Part shown: positions 44,400 to 56,679 of the stretch, piece after piece
How the letters are laid out: each line of letters begins with the position of its first letter
Numbering within the stretch: position 1 is the first letter of the stretch
From: Myxococcales bacterium
Lineage (GTDB): Bacteria > Myxococcota_A > Polyangia > Palsa-1104
Assembly: GCA_003170275.1 (NCBI GenBank)
Contig: PNAM01000013.1
Location: 1 to 64,000 of the forward strand
Reading direction: 5' to 3'
Length of the DNA stretch: 64,000 bases
Made by a program: the position numbers and the translations under genes
The notes under the pieces: generated by a model
Told to the model about the DNA's origin: nothing
Database searches by the model: none
Seen by the model: the letters and a program-made list of their open reading frames with translations, nothing else

Positions 44400-45094
44400 C
44401 AGTTCCCCCTCACCATGCCGAAGCTGGCGCCCGGATCGCCGGGTTGAGCGCCGAGACCGACGCCCAGACCGACGCCGAGACCGACCACCACCATCGCGCC
44501 GATGGTCGCCCAGAACCACGCCTTCTTGTAGAGCGGCTTGGGCGCCGGCGCCGGCGAGGTCTGGACTTCCGCCGCGTTCACCGTCGGGGCAGGCGCAGGT
44601 GCAGGCTCGGGCGTGACGGTCGGAGTCGGAGTCGGAGCGGGTGCCGGCGCGGGAGCAGGCGCAGGCTCGGGCGCGGTCGGGCGCGTTCGCTCCCCGTTGG
44701 ACTTGCTTCCGAGCGCGCCGGTGGGCGGCATGCTCGACACCTTGCGCTGCTCCGAGACCACCCGCTGCAGTGCGCTGACCTGCTTCTCCACGTCGTTGTG
44801 GTTGGGCGCATTCGGCGCCATCGAGAGGTACTTGCGATAGAACGCCAGCGCCTTCTCCGGGCGATTCGACAGCCGGTGGGCCTGGGCGATGTTGTAGAGG
44901 AACTCGGGGACCGGCCGGAGCCGGAAGCCGTCTTCCCACAGCCCGATCGCCGCGTCGTACTCCTCGAGCTGAAAGCGGGCCATGCCCTTCTCGTAGAAGT
45001 TCTTGGCCTTGGCGGCGTCTTCGTCGTCGGCGCGCGAGACACCCGGAGCGGCGAGCAGGGCCAGCGCGACCATAGTAGAAACGAGTAAGCGCAT
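44399..45094 (-). CDS. TPR protein with C-terminal membrane helix (pair copy 2)
   Basis: A 231-residue exported protein. After the signal peptide (ending VSRA) come about two TPR units (NFYEKGMARFQLEEYDAAI and PEFLYNIAQAHRLSNRPEKAL). A long Pro-Ala-rich spacer follows, then PLYKKAWFW, one membrane helix and a tail ending in FGMVRGN. Such TPR proteins bind partners in the periplasm and are tethered at the C-terminus. The stop TGA overlaps the ATG of the lipoprotein by one base, so the two are translated together. The spacer corresponds to a GC-rich short tandem repeat in the DNA. Confidence 0.8.
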   Translation of the reverse strand: MRLLVSTMVALALLAAPGVSRADDEDAAKAKNFYEKGMARFQLEEYDAAIGLWEDGFRLRPVPEFLYNIAQAHRLSNRPEKALAFYRKYLSMAPNAPNHNDVEKQVSALQRVVSEQRKVSSMPPTGALGSKSNGERTRPTAPEPAPAPAPAPAPTPTPTVTPEPAPAPAPTVNAAEVQTSPAPAPKPLYKKAWFWATIGAMVVVGLGVGLGVGLGAQPGDPGASFGMVRGN

Positions 45095-45287
45095 TGCTTC
45101 ACTATATCATGAGCCAAGCGTCCTTCGATCCGGCGCGCGTCGGCGTGGCCTGCGGTAGTGGCAAGACTTTGGTGATGCGGTGGTCGGCGGTCACGCGACG
45201 GTTGGAGCGCAGCAGGATGCGCCCATCTTCCGTCCCGGTGGCGCGATGTCGTGTCACCGGCAATCCTCGGAAGCGATGGGGCTAGAC

Positions 45288-46076
45288 CTAGCCGTAAGCG
45301 AGCACTCGCTCGGTGGCCGTTGAAGGGCCAGTGCTACCACCTGAACCTGCCACCCCCGTTCCAGTCTTGGCGCCGCCCACTCCAGCAGTAGCAGTGATAG
45401 TGATGCTCGAAGACGGCGCTTTCGTGATGTATGCGAGGTAGACGGCGCCGCCGCCGCCGCCCCCACCACCTCCTGCATTGCCAGCCGATGCGTTGGCGCC
45501 GTTGCCGCCCTTCACCTCAAAGGTTCCGTTCAGTATCATCGACTTTGCCACGATGAAGACTAGCCCGCCGCCCTCCCCACCGGCTCCTCCCGCATTCGCT
45601 CCATCGCCACCGCCACCGCCCCCGCCGGCACCTCCTCTTAGACTAACTGCGCCGGAGGTTCCAAATACGAAGCCCGTTAGGATGGACGGCGTGGCCCGAT
45701 AGCCACCTTTCGATCCTGTGGTCGCCACCGCGCCCCCGCCACCGCCGCCGCCAGAAGCCCCGGCGCCGCCGTTTCCCCCGACCGCGCCGAGCCCCGGATC
45801 GGCGCTCCCGCCCGCGGATCCCGCGGCAATACCGCCACTTCCGCCCTGTCCACCACCCGATAGAGAACCTACAGTCGCGCCACCGCCGCCGTTGCATCGG
45901 ATGATGCCGCCTGCGGTGAATGTCAGCGTCCCCGTGCAGTAGATCCGATAACCGCCCGTAACAAGAACACCGGTCGCAGTGACCGTCAGGTCGGTGTAGT
46001 ACATGTCGCGTGCCAAGGTCGTTGTTCCGCCAATGCTTCCTGTCCCGTCTGATCCGTCGCCAAAGTCGAAAGGCAT
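45288..46076 (-). CDS. Gly-rich phage-tail-like protein without signal peptide
   Basis: A 262-residue protein. It begins FDFGDGSDGTG, followed by TTTLARDMYYTDLTV and GGYRIYCTGTLTF, an arrangement I recognise from structural or receptor-binding proteins of tailed phages. The rest is Gly-rich with runs of up to nine Gly, interrupted by short strands. No signal peptide or lipobox is present. The ATG is preceded by a strong GGAGGTGGG. Base composition looks less GC-biased than its neighbours (many A/T third positions in the C-terminal part). It may be a phage-derived or horizontally acquired adhesin. No other phage genes are present in the window. Confidence 0.7.
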   Translation of the reverse strand: MPFDFGDGSDGTGSIGGTTTLARDMYYTDLTVTATGVLVTGGYRIYCTGTLTFTAGGIIRCNGGGGATVGSLSGGGQGGSGGIAAGSAGGSADPGLGAVGGNGGAGASGGGGGGGAVATTGSKGGYRATPSILTGFVFGTSGAVSLRGGAGGGGGGGDGANAGGAGGEGGGLVFIVAKSMILNGTFEVKGGNGANASAGNAGGGGGGGGGAVYLAYITKAPSSSITITATAGVGGAKTGTGVAGSGGSTGPSTATERVLAYG

Positions 46077-46107
46077 TTACCCACCTCCGTGTACATTTTT
46101 GCGCGCA

Positions 46108-46170
46108 CGCGGAAATCCAGACAATGCGGCATATTGCCGCATGCGCGGAATGGGGCTGGATTCAGCCGCG
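46108..46170. repeat. Nested inverted repeat upstream of the phage-like gene
   Basis: A perfect central hairpin (8-base arms ATGCGGCA and TGCCGCAT, 3-base loop, at 46124-46142) sits inside longer imperfect arms (CGCGGAAATCCAG and CTGGATTCAGCCGCG). The right arm crosses the stop codon of the histidine kinase gene. It may be a bidirectional terminator, an operator, or a recombination site. Confidence 0.5.
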
Positions 46171-46838
46171 CGGTAGGCGCAGGGTTGCGGTGGTGCGATC
46201 GCCGTCGCTCGAGACGGTGAGCGTGCCGGCGTGCGCGCGCACCGCTTGATCCGCCAGATACAGCCCGAGCCCGAGCCGGTGCGAGCGACGCGTGTGCGGC
46301 AGCTCGGCGCGCGCGAAGGGATCGAACAGCAGCCCCGCGACGTCCGGCGCGATCGCCCCCGCATTTCCCACGGTGAGCTGCACCATGTCGCCGTCGTCTT
46401 CCGCCGACAGCAGCACCGGCTCGCTGGGCGCGCCGTGGTCGAGCGCGTTCATGGTCACTTCGTGCACCACCTGCACCAACCGATCGAGGTCCCAGCTCCC
46501 CTGGCCGTCGCCGCTCGCTTCGAACAGGACGCGGCCCGGATGATCCGCCTCCAGATCGCGGATCACCTGCCGGCACAGATCGTGGAGCTGCACCGGCCGG
46601 CGCTCGAGCTGCATCGCGCCGGCGACGAACAGCCGGGTCAGCTCGGCGAGCGGGCCGACCATCGCCACCAGCCGTTCGGCCGCGCGCCCCAGCCGCTCGA
46701 CGGTCTTCTTGTGCTGCTCGGACAGCTCGGGTGCGCGCTGCAGCAGGCTCGCCGACATCAAGATGGTGTTGAGCGGATTGCGAAGATCGTGCGCCAGCTG
46801 ATCGACGAACCTGTCCCGCGATCGTTTTGGTGCGTCGC

Positions 46839-46842
<4 letters not shown>
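46162..46842 (-). CDS. Short soluble histidine kinase-like protein
   Basis: A 226-residue protein with a HisKA dimerisation helix ([14 protein letters not shown], phospho-acceptor His18) and an ATP-binding HATPase domain (N-box MNALDHG, G2-box [14 protein letters not shown]). There is no sensor domain, PAS or membrane segment, and no response regulator next to it. Its GTG overlaps the stop of the LarA-like gene (GTGA), so it is coupled to it. It may sense through another protein or act as an ATPase switch. The N-terminus is short and might have been truncated in evolution. Confidence 0.83.
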
Positions 46843-48449
<1,607 letters not shown>

Positions 48450-48621
48450 TCGATTCTCTCTCTTATCCCTTGCGCCTGATGTGGCCCGCAGGACGAAGAA
48501 TCCCTTGGCGCCAATTCGGCCCGCAGGATTCGTTTCTCCAGGCTTTCGCACGGATCCCCCGCGCGCACAAGAGTTTACGAACTCGATACAGAATTAGGCG
48601 CGCGCAGCGTATCTTCATCGT

Positions 48622-49329
48622 ATGGACGTCGTTCAACCGATGCAAGAGAGCCGTCCCGGGGGCGGTATCTACCAATCCAACCGCGGGCTCAGCCTGGCGA
48701 TCATCATCCTCTTGTCGTTCCACGCGGCACTCAGCGTGGTGCTGGCGTTCTCCTGGCCGAGCGTCGGCCGCCTGCTCGACGGAGAGGTCGACGGCCTGGG
48801 CGGCGCGATCAGCGCCATTGCGATCGGCTTCGCCGCGATCATCCAGGGCTGCATCTTCATCGCCACCGCAGTGTGCTTCCTGGTGTGGCTGCACCACGCG
48901 TTCCGCAACCTGCCCGCGCTCGGCTCCGACAGCCTGATCTTCACGCCCGGCAAGGCGGTGATCGGCTGGTTCATCCCGTTCGTGAACCTGATCAACGGCT
49001 ACAAGTCGGTGCACACGCTGTACCTCGAGAGCCAGCCGCGCGCGACGGTGCTGCCGAGCGGCTACGCGCTGCCGCGGACCGCGCCGATCGTCGGGTTGTG
49101 GTGGGGCTTCTATCTGGCGCGCGGCGTGGTCAGCCGGATCGCGGACTCGATCTCGAAGCACGGCAGCTCGGACGCCACCACCTGGCTGGTGTTCTCCGAG
49201 CTCCTCGACATCGTCGCCGCGGTGCTGTGCATCGCGATCGTCTACCGCATCGAGAAGCGCCAGCACGACCAGCACGACGATCTCGTCCGCCGCATCCCCG
49301 CCCCCGTCCCCACCGACCGCCTGCGCTAG
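48622..49329 (+). CDS. DUF4328 membrane protein
   Basis: A 235-residue integral membrane protein with four to five helices. The DUF4328 signature is TPGKAVIGWFIPFVNLINGY (about residues 110-130), with preceding VWLHHAFRNLPALGS. Function of the family is unknown. The N-terminus is cytoplasmic by the positive-inside tendency, and the C-terminus is charged and polar. It stands alone on the plus strand, divergent from the LarA-like gene across a 172-base gap that holds no clear motif. Confidence 0.83.
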   Translation: MDVVQPMQESRPGGGIYQSNRGLSLAIIILLSFHAALSVVLAFSWPSVGRLLDGEVDGLGGAISAIAIGFAAIIQGCIFIATAVCFLVWLHHAFRNLPALGSDSLIFTPGKAVIGWFIPFVNLINGYKSVHTLYLESQPRATVLPSGYALPRTAPIVGLWWGFYLARGVVSRIADSISKHGSSDATTWLVFSELLDIVAAVLCIAIVYRIEKRQHDQHDDLVRRIPAPVPTDRLR

Positions 49330-49451
49330 CGTTGTAGGGCGCCGCCGACAGGTGTCGGATCGGCCCGGCAGCCCGCCCGCGCGCCGGCGAGTCTTTTCCG
49401 CTGGTTGGCGTCGGCATGGCGGCTGCTAGGGCCTCGGGCAGGAGGTCGAAC

Positions 49452-50366
49452 ATGCGCGCACAGTGGTGGCTTGGTCTTTCCTTGATGGTGAGCGGCTGCG
49501 GCGGGTCGGACGGGTTCAAGGAGGCGGTGCCGACCCGGTCGACGCTGTCGGTGAACGTTCCCGGATCGTCCGCCGGGTCGTCCACCGGCACGACGGGCGA
49601 ATCGCAGCAGGCGCTCACCGGGCAGCGCGCGACCTTTTACACGGCGACGCGCAACGTGACCCTGATGTTCAACGGCGGCGTCGGCGGGTTCCTCGACGGG
49701 ATCGAGCACATCCTGGCCCAGCCTCCGTCGGCGCAGAGCGCGACGCACGCGGTGTGGGGGCCGAGCAACGACGCGCTGGCCACCGCCAACTACAAGTTCG
49801 AGATCGAGAAGGTCGCGGCGCAATCGTACGTCTATCAATTGTCCGCCAAGCTCAAGGGCGCGCCGGACTCGGCGTACCAGGCGATGGTCCACGGCGCCAC
49901 GCAAGTGGTCGACGCCGGGCACTCGACCGGCGACTTCCACATCGACTTCGACGTCGCCCGCCAGTTCGACGACAACACGATGGACCAGAGCGCGATCACC
50001 GTGCACTTCGACACCACCGGCTATCCGCACCAGCTCGACATCGTCTTCTCGAAGGCTGACGCGAGCGGCACGACGAGCAACGACGCGGCGTATGCGTATA
50101 CCGAGAACGCGGACGGCGGCGGCACGTTCCAGTTCGTCTCGCCGAGCGACGTCAACCACGACGGCACGCCCGAGACGCTCGCCATCACCTCGCGCTGGCT
50201 GGCCTCGGGCCAGGGTCGCGCCGACGTGTCGGCGACGGGCGGGAGCCTGGGCGGCAAGCAATTCGGCGCCGTCGAGTGCTGGGACACGTCGTTCGCGCGC
50301 AGCTTCTACGACGAGAACGGCGACCCCGCGACGCTCGAAGGCGACCCCAAGTCCTGCGCGTTCTGA
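49452..50366 (+). CDS. Lipoprotein of unknown function
   Basis: A 304-residue lipoprotein, lipobox MVSGC, with a good GGAGGTCG just upstream of its ATG. The Ser/Thr/Gly-rich linker (residues 20-60) is followed by a beta-rich domain without recognised homologues, including DVARQFDDNTM, VHFDTTGYP and SDVNHDGTPETLAI. The last resembles a short calcium-binding DxNxDGxxE loop. The body ends with two Cys (VECWD and SCAF). The gap before it contains a short GC-rich dyad but nothing assignable. The stop lies 1 base from the stop of the opposing kinase. Confidence 0.75.
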   Translation: MRAQWWLGLSLMVSGCGGSDGFKEAVPTRSTLSVNVPGSSAGSSTGTTGESQQALTGQRATFYTATRNVTLMFNGGVGGFLDGIEHILAQPPSAQSATHAVWGPSNDALATANYKFEIEKVAAQSYVYQLSAKLKGAPDSAYQAMVHGATQVVDAGHSTGDFHIDFDVARQFDDNTMDQSAITVHFDTTGYPHQLDIVFSKADASGTTSNDAAYAYTENADGGGTFQFVSPSDVNHDGTPETLAITSRWLASGQGRADVSATGGSLGGKQFGAVECWDTSFARSFYDENGDPATLEGDPKSCAF

Positions 50367-50367
50367 G

Positions 50368-51852
50368 CTAGGGCAGCAACCAACGAACCGGAGAAGACGG
50401 CGTGTTGCCCTGGCCCAACGTCACCTGCTTGTGGACGCGCGCTCCATTCGGGAGCACCAGCGCCACCTCGTGCGCACCGGCGGGCAGCTCGATCAGCCTG
50501 GGCGCGAACCCCGACGCCTTACCGTCGATCCAGATCTCCGCCCGCAACGCACCCTCGCCGCCCACCAATAGATGCCCGCTTCCCGCTGGAGCCGGCGCGG
50601 GAGCGGGGGCGGGAGCGGGAGCGGGAGCGGGAACAATGACCGGTGGCGACGGCGCTACAGGACGATGGTGCGGCGCACTCTTCATCGCCGCGCGAACGGC
50701 CGGGGGCTCGACCTTGCTCGCAGCGGGCGGCGTGCTGGGCGGGACCACGGCCGGCGCGACCGAGATCGGCGGGGCCTTCGCGGCCGGCGCGTTGGTCACC
50801 GGCGGCGCCGACGAGAGCAGCACCGTCGCGGCCAGTCCGATCGCCGCAAACGTCGCCGCCCCGGCGATCGCCCACATCCGCCGAGCCGGGCGCCGCGCCG
50901 GACGCCCCGCCGGTCGGATGGACGATTCGGCCGCGAGATCGATCGCCAGCTCCTCCTCTTCGGGCGCGCCGGGGGCGGGACGCAACGAGCGCATCCAGTG
51001 TTGCATCAGCGTCTTGGGGGGCTGTTGGATGCGCTTCGCCAGCGCTCGCCCGAGGGCCTCGGCCATCTCCGCCGCCGAGCCGTATCGATCGCGTTTCTGC
51101 CGCTTGAGCGCGCGCGCCAGGATCGGCGCGAGATCTTCCGGCACCGCCCGGCTCAAGGTGAGCTCCTGGCCCTCGAGCAGCTCCTGCGCGCTGGCCGGGT
51201 TCATCGGGCTCTCGCCGCCGAGGAGCGCGTGCAGCACGCAGCCGAGCGCGAACAGATCGCTTCGCGCGTCGATCTCGCCGGCCATCAGCTGCTCGGGCGA
51301 CATGTACGCGCGCGTTCCCTTGGCGATGCCCGCCTCGGTGCGCTCGAGCCGATCGCGCGCGAACGCGATACCGAAGTCGCTGAGCTTCACGTCGCCGTCG
51401 TACGAGACCAGGATGTTGGCGGGCTTGACGTCGCGATGCACGATGCCGAGCGGCTGGCTGTCGGGCGCGCAGGCTTGGTGCGCGTGCTCCAGCGCGTGCG
51501 CGACCTCGGAGCAGACGTGAAGCGCGAGCTCGATGGTGAGCGGCGCGCCGCGCTCCAGGCCCAGCTCGATCGCGCGCTGCAGGTTCAGCCCGTCGACCAG
51601 CTCGAGCACCTGGAACGGGCGCTGATCGGCCAGCCCGAAGTCGAGCACCGAGACGATGTTGGCGTGGTGCAGGTGGCTGGCGATGCGCGCCTCGTCGAGG
51701 AACATGTTCTCGTGCACGCTGCCGATCTCCGGCAGCATGCGCTTGATCGCCACCTTGCGCTGAAAGCCGCGCTCGCCGGTCGCGGTCGCCTCGAACACCT
51801 CGGCCATGCCGCCCTGGCCGAGCCGCCGCCTGAGCCGATAGCGCGCGGTCAT
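50368..51852 (-). CDS. Membrane Ser/Thr protein kinase with PEGA domain
   Basis: A 494-residue Hanks-type kinase typical of Myxococcota. Kinase domain at 5-285: GQGGMA loop, Lys37 (VAIK), HRDVKPAN with Asp141, DFG at 159-161, YMSPEQ. A juxtamembrane region is followed by one helix at about 326-347. Outside lies a Pro-rich spacer with a Pro-Ala repeat and a PEGA-like domain at about 430-480 (AEIWIDGKASGFAPRLIELPAG). PEGA domains may bind the envelope. The gene is divergent from the PEGA/TM protein at 51890 with 37 bases between start codons, so shared control is likely. Confidence 0.92.
   Translation of the reverse strand: MTARYRLRRRLGQGGMAEVFEATATGERGFQRKVAIKRMLPEIGSVHENMFLDEARIASHLHHANIVSVLDFGLADQRPFQVLELVDGLNLQRAIELGLERGAPLTIELALHVCSEVAHALEHAHQACAPDSQPLGIVHRDVKPANILVSYDGDVKLSDFGIAFARDRLERTEAGIAKGTRAYMSPEQLMAGEIDARSDLFALGCVLHALLGGESPMNPASAQELLEGQELTLSRAVPEDLAPILARALKRQKRDRYGSAAEMAEALGRALAKRIQQPPKTLMQHWMRSLRPAPGAPEEEELAIDLAAESSIRPAGRPARRPARRMWAIAGAATFAAIGLAATVLLSSAPPVTNAPAAKAPPISVAPAVVPPSTPPAASKVEPPAVRAAMKSAPHHRPVAPSPPVIVPAPAPAPAPAPAPAPAGSGHLLVGGEGALRAEIWIDGKASGFAPRLIELPAGAHEVALVLPNGARVHKQVTLGQGNTPSSPVRWLLP
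50597..50632. repeat. 6-bp tandem repeat encoding the kinase Pro-Ala spacer
   Basis: About six copies of GGGAGC (one varied to GGGGGC), in frame in the kinase gene, encode the Pro-Ala spacer. Gain or loss of units changes spacer length without a frameshift. Confidence 0.7.
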
Positions 51853-51889
51853 CGCTCTCAGCGTAGCACGAACATGGTAACGTGAAAGC

Positions 51890-53026
51890 GTGCGCGCGCT
51901 CTTCGTGACCGTGCTGCTCACGTCGCTGGCGCTGGCCAAGGAGGCGCCGGCTCCCGCGCGCGTGACCCTGGTCGTGGTCGGCGCGCAGGCCGCGCGCGTC
52001 GAGCGGGCGATGGCCGACATCAAGGACATGCCCGTCGAGCTCAACCTGGGCCACCTGCCGAACCTGCCCGTTCTAGCCGATCTGGCCGACGCGCGATCGG
52101 CGAGCGAGCTGGCGGCGTTGCTCGCGGCCGCGCGCCGCCAATACGTCAACGGCGACTTTGCCGGCTGCATCCACTCGCTCAGCTCGGAGACGCTGGTGGT
52201 CGAGCTGCTCGGCGACGGCCGCCGCGAGCTGGCCGCGCGCGCCGCGTTCTGGCAGATCGCCTGCCGCGTCGGTTCGGGCGCCATGCCTGGCGCGCACGAG
52301 CTGGCGCGGCAGTTTGCGGTGCGCGCGCTGGAGCTCCCCGCAGACGTCGCGGCGGCGACGCCGGAGGTCGAATCGCTGCTCGCCCGCGCGCTGAAGGAGA
52401 CGGCCGCGCTCCGCAAGACCACGCTCGACGTGGAGGCGCCCCTTTTGCGCGCCCGCGTGTCGGTCGACGGCCGGCGCGGCGTGTGCGTCACGCCGTGCGC
52501 GATCGATCTCGCGCCGGGCGATCACGTGATCGCCGTGGACGCCGACGGTGTGTTGTCCGCGTCGCGGATCGTGCGCGTGGGCGAGACGCGCGGCAGCGCC
52601 CGCTTCGAGACCACGCCCGCGTCGCCGGAGATCGCCGCGCAGCAGTGGACGACGCGCTACGGCGCGACCGCGCTGTTGTACTCGGAGCCGTCGACGCGGC
52701 TGTTGGCGCAGGCGATCGCGGCGCGCCGGCTGGTGCTGGTCAACGTGGAGGGCGAAGGCGCGCTGCGCCTGCGTGGCACGCTCGCCACCGACGGGACGGT
52801 TCGCGCGCAGGTCGAGCGGGCGTGCACGCCGGCGACCCTCGATGCGGAGTCGAAGAAGCTGCTCCGCGAGCTGCTGGTCACCGGCAAGGTGTTCGAGCCG
52901 GCCAAGCCGATCTACAAGCGCGCGGTGTTCTGGGTGCCGCTCGCGGTGGCGGTCGCTGCCGCGGCGATCTCCGCGGGAATTGCCGGCGCGCTCAGCCCCA
53001 ACGTCCACACGAGGTTCGGCTTTTGA
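51890..53026 (+). CDS. Exported protein with PEGA domain and C-terminal membrane helix (pair copy 3)
   Basis: A 378-residue protein. A signal peptide (ending ALA) is followed by an alpha-helical region with no recognised fold (about 25-180), a PEGA-like domain at about 185-240 (LRARVSVDGRRGVCVTPCAIDLAPG), a beta-rich region, then PIYKRAVFWV, one membrane helix and a tail ending in HTRFGF. The C-terminal design matches copies 1 and 2 of the pair. It overlaps the next gene by TTGA. Its PEGA domain and its divergent position next to a PEGA kinase suggest both act at the same envelope site. Confidence 0.8.
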   Translation: MRALFVTVLLTSLALAKEAPAPARVTLVVVGAQAARVERAMADIKDMPVELNLGHLPNLPVLADLADARSASELAALLAAARRQYVNGDFAGCIHSLSSETLVVELLGDGRRELAARAAFWQIACRVGSGAMPGAHELARQFAVRALELPADVAAATPEVESLLARALKETAALRKTTLDVEAPLLRARVSVDGRRGVCVTPCAIDLAPGDHVIAVDADGVLSASRIVRVGETRGSARFETTPASPEIAAQQWTTRYGATALLYSEPSTRLLAQAIAARRLVLVNVEGEGALRLRGTLATDGTVRAQVERACTPATLDAESKKLLRELLVTGKVFEPAKPIYKRAVFWVPLAVAVAAAAISAGIAGALSPNVHTRFGF

Positions 53027-53758
53027 AACCGATGCTGATCACGTTCTTGCTCTGTGCCGGCTGCCAGCTGCAGAACCCGGTGCAGCTAGTGGCGGTCACG
53101 CAACAGGATGACGCCAAGACCCTGAGCGGCGGCCCGGCGGGCTACACGTGCCGGCTTCCGTGCCCGCGCCCCGACGGCACTGCCGGCTCGTGCCTGCTCT
53201 TCGAACGCGCGGAGCAGCTGGTCGCGGCGGGTCCGGTGATGGGCAGCGCGGTCGTCGATCTGCTCTCCCTGCCGCCCGGGCCTTCGGACGCAGACCCGTT
53301 CGTGGTCCTCAATCGCTGCAGCGCGCCCGGCGGCTGTACACCGATTTTGCGCAAGTGCTTCCCGCTCGATCTGACGGAGGCGCGCGACAAGGTCGAGCAC
53401 GACGGTGCCGACGCGAAGGGCAGCTACCTGAACACCATCTTCACGCAGCTCCAGATGTCCGGCGCGATACTCACCGAGGACGCTCCCGACCAGGAGGTGC
53501 TGGTGCGCATGGTGACCACCACGCTCACTTGCGATCAGATCGGCGCGCTGCCGCTGCGCTTCTCGGAGTGGCCGGCCGCCGCGAACGCCGCGCCGTTTGG
53601 CAAACGCATCTTCGGTTGCGGCTATGCCGGGCCGCTCGTGCCCGATTCGGTGCACGGGGCGATCTTCCTCGGGTTGCCGACGCTGGACACCGTCCTGTGC
53701 GTGCCGGCGGTCGCGATCTGCGCGGCAGATCTGAATCCGGAGGAGGCGGGACCGCTGC

Positions 53759-53769
<11 letters not shown>
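53023..53769 (+). CDS. Cys-containing lipoprotein (pair copy 3)
   Basis: A 248-residue lipoprotein. The TTG start is preferred over ATG at 53032 because it supplies the basic residue needed in the signal (MKPMLITFLLCAGC) and overlaps the upstream stop as TTGA. The mature part has about ten Cys in pairs (TCRLPC, CSAPGGC, CGYAG), suggesting disulphides. No family is recognised, and the beta domain shared by copies 1 and 2 is not visible here. The C-terminus overlaps the opposing sigma54-activator gene by 11 bases. Confidence 0.75.
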
Positions 53770-55084
<1,315 letters not shown>

Positions 55085-55113
55085 GCCCTCGACTGTATCC
55101 GATCCGGTCGGAT

Positions 55114-55815
55114 CTAGCGCAGATCGATGACCGGCCAGTCGTACGAGCGCGCCACGGTGCGCAGCCGAAAGTCGGGGTTCACCGCGGTCGGGTGCCCGAC
55201 CACCGCGAGCATCGGATAGTCGGAGTAGCTGTCCGAGTAGCCCCACGACTTGCCGAGATCGATGCCGTGCTTCTCGGCGTAGTCGCGCATGATCTGCGCC
55301 TTGGTGGCGCCGGCGACGAACGGCTTGCCGAGCTGCCCGGTGGCGTAGCCGTTCTCGAACTCGAGGGTGTTGGCGATGAAGTCGTCGACGCCGAGATAGC
55401 GCGCCAGCGGCCGCACGGTGAAGTCGAGCCCGCCCGAGACGATCACGTTGCGCAGCCCGGCGCGCTTGGCCTCGTTGACCAGATCCATCGTCCGCGGAAA
55501 GATGCTCGGCTTGATGACGTCCTCGAACAGCTCTTCCGCCAGCACGATCAGCCGGTCTTCGGGCTCGCCGCGGTAGTAGTTGTAGAACAGCTTGTTGAAC
55601 AGCTTGCGCGAGAGCTTGTCGGCGGCCAGGAACATCGGCACCGACAGCGCGGTCTTGACGCTCTTGATGATCGAGCCCGAGACCGTCGGCTGGTTGCGCG
55701 CATACCACGCGAACGCGTGCACGATGTTGGTCTTGATGAGCGTTCCGTCGACGTCGTAGAACGCCGCCGACTTGAGCGCCGGCGTAGGTTTCGCGTGAGC
55801 GGGGTGTTGCGCCAT
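55114..55815 (-). CDS. HAD-IB family phosphatase
   Basis: A 233-residue soluble phosphatase. Nucleophile motif DVDGTL with Asp21 and Asp23, motif II Ser in VIVSGG, a Lys region (GATKAQIM), and motif [14 protein letters not shown]. The subfamily includes phosphoserine phosphatase-like and CicA-like enzymes, often linked to acyltransferases. ATG at 55815 was chosen, and GTG at 55851 would add a less typical start. It is divergent from the PlsC gene, with about 59 bases between start codons. A phospholipid-phosphate substrate would fit, but is not shown. Confidence 0.88.
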   Translation of the reverse strand: MAQHPAHAKPTPALKSAAFYDVDGTLIKTNIVHAFAWYARNQPTVSGSIIKSVKTALSVPMFLAADKLSRKLFNKLFYNYYRGEPEDRLIVLAEELFEDVIKPSIFPRTMDLVNEAKRAGLRNVIVSGGLDFTVRPLARYLGVDDFIANTLEFENGYATGQLGKPFVAGATKAQIMRDYAEKHGIDLGKSWGYSDSYSDYPMLAVVGHPTAVNPDFRLRTVARSYDWPVIDLR

Positions 55816-55874
55816 TTCGATACGCTTCTTACACGTTTGCAATGCTTCCACAAGCCCGTGTAGTGTCGCCCGCG

Positions 55875-56678
55875 ATGTCCGACCCCGCCCCGGTGCAGCT
55901 CCTCGATCCGTTCGAGCGGGTGACGTTCACCGCGATGGATCTGTTGCTCAAGCACGGGCTGCCGGTGACCGAGGTCTGGCTGCGCACCATCGGCGCCAGC
56001 TGGATGACCCTCGGCTCGAAGAACATGATGATCCCGCTCGGCCTCGAGCGCCTCGAGGGGCTGAAGTTCGAAGACGGCATCTTGCTGGTCTCGAACCACC
56101 GCAGCTTCTTCGATCTCTACATGCTCACGCTGCTCTTGCACCGCCACACCGTGCTGCGGCAGCCGGTGCTGTGCCCGGTGCGCGCCGATTTTTTCTACCA
56201 GCGCTGGCCGGGCGTGCTGGTCAACTTGATCATCGGCGGCGGGCGCATGTTCCCGCCGTTCTTCCGCGAGGCGTCCAAGGCCGACTTCAACAAGTGGGCG
56301 CTGCAGCGCGTGGTCGACGAGTTGCACAAAGGCAAGGTGCTGGTGGGCTACCACCCCGAGGGCACGCGCAACAAGAACGCGGATCCCTACGAGCCGCTAC
56401 CCGCGCAGCCGGGCGTCGGCAAGCTGGTGATGGACACCTGGCCGATCGTTGTGCCGGCGTTCATCCAGGGCTTGTCGAACAACATCGTCGCCGACGTGGC
56501 GGGAAACTTTCGCGGCACCAAGCAGGTGGTGGCAGTGTTCGGCGAGCCGATCGATCTGACGCCGTTTCGCGCGTACGGCAATCGGCTCTCGTCGCACAAG
56601 CGCATCGCCGACGCGCTGCTCAAGACCATCTATCAATTGGGTCAAGAAGAGCGCGCCTGGCGCGCCAGGCAGCCGTAG
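55875..56678 (+). CDS. 1-acyl-glycerol-3-phosphate acyltransferase-like protein (PlsC family)
   Basis: A 267-residue acyltransferase. The catalytic NHRSFFD box (HxxxxD) is followed by a substrate motif HPEGTRN and a distal proline region ([15 protein letters not shown]). Such enzymes add an acyl chain to lysophosphatidic acid or similar lipids. No clear membrane helix is seen, so it is peripherally bound. The start at ATG 55875 is preferred to one 33 bases earlier, since the family homology begins at [12 protein letters not shown] and PlsC are fused in some actinobacterial proteins. Here the two genes are divergent neighbours. Confidence 0.88.
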   Translation: MSDPAPVQLLDPFERVTFTAMDLLLKHGLPVTEVWLRTIGASWMTLGSKNMMIPLGLERLEGLKFEDGILLVSNHRSFFDLYMLTLLLHRHTVLRQPVLCPVRADFFYQRWPGVLVNLIIGGGRMFPPFFREASKADFNKWALQRVVDELHKGKVLVGYHPEGTRNKNADPYEPLPAQPGVGKLVMDTWPIVVPAFIQGLSNNIVADVAGNFRGTKQVVAVFGEPIDLTPFRAYGNRLSSHKRIADALLKTIYQLGQEERAWRARQP

Positions 56679-56679
56679 C

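Noticed and set aside
45094-45285. A 63-codon plus-strand open frame in the gap after the TPR gene
   Set aside because: It has no ribosome-binding site, no recognisable domain and GC-rich composition expected by chance. The 193-base gap otherwise shows nothing assignable.
45288-46076. A prophage or phage-tail island around the Gly-rich gene
   Set aside because: Only one phage-like gene is found. Neighbours are chromosomal signalling and lipoprotein genes, and no integrase or other structural genes occur.
50600-50635. The 6-bp tandem repeat considered as a phase-variable switch
   Set aside because: The unit is a multiple of three and stays in frame, so it can change spacer length but not switch the gene off.
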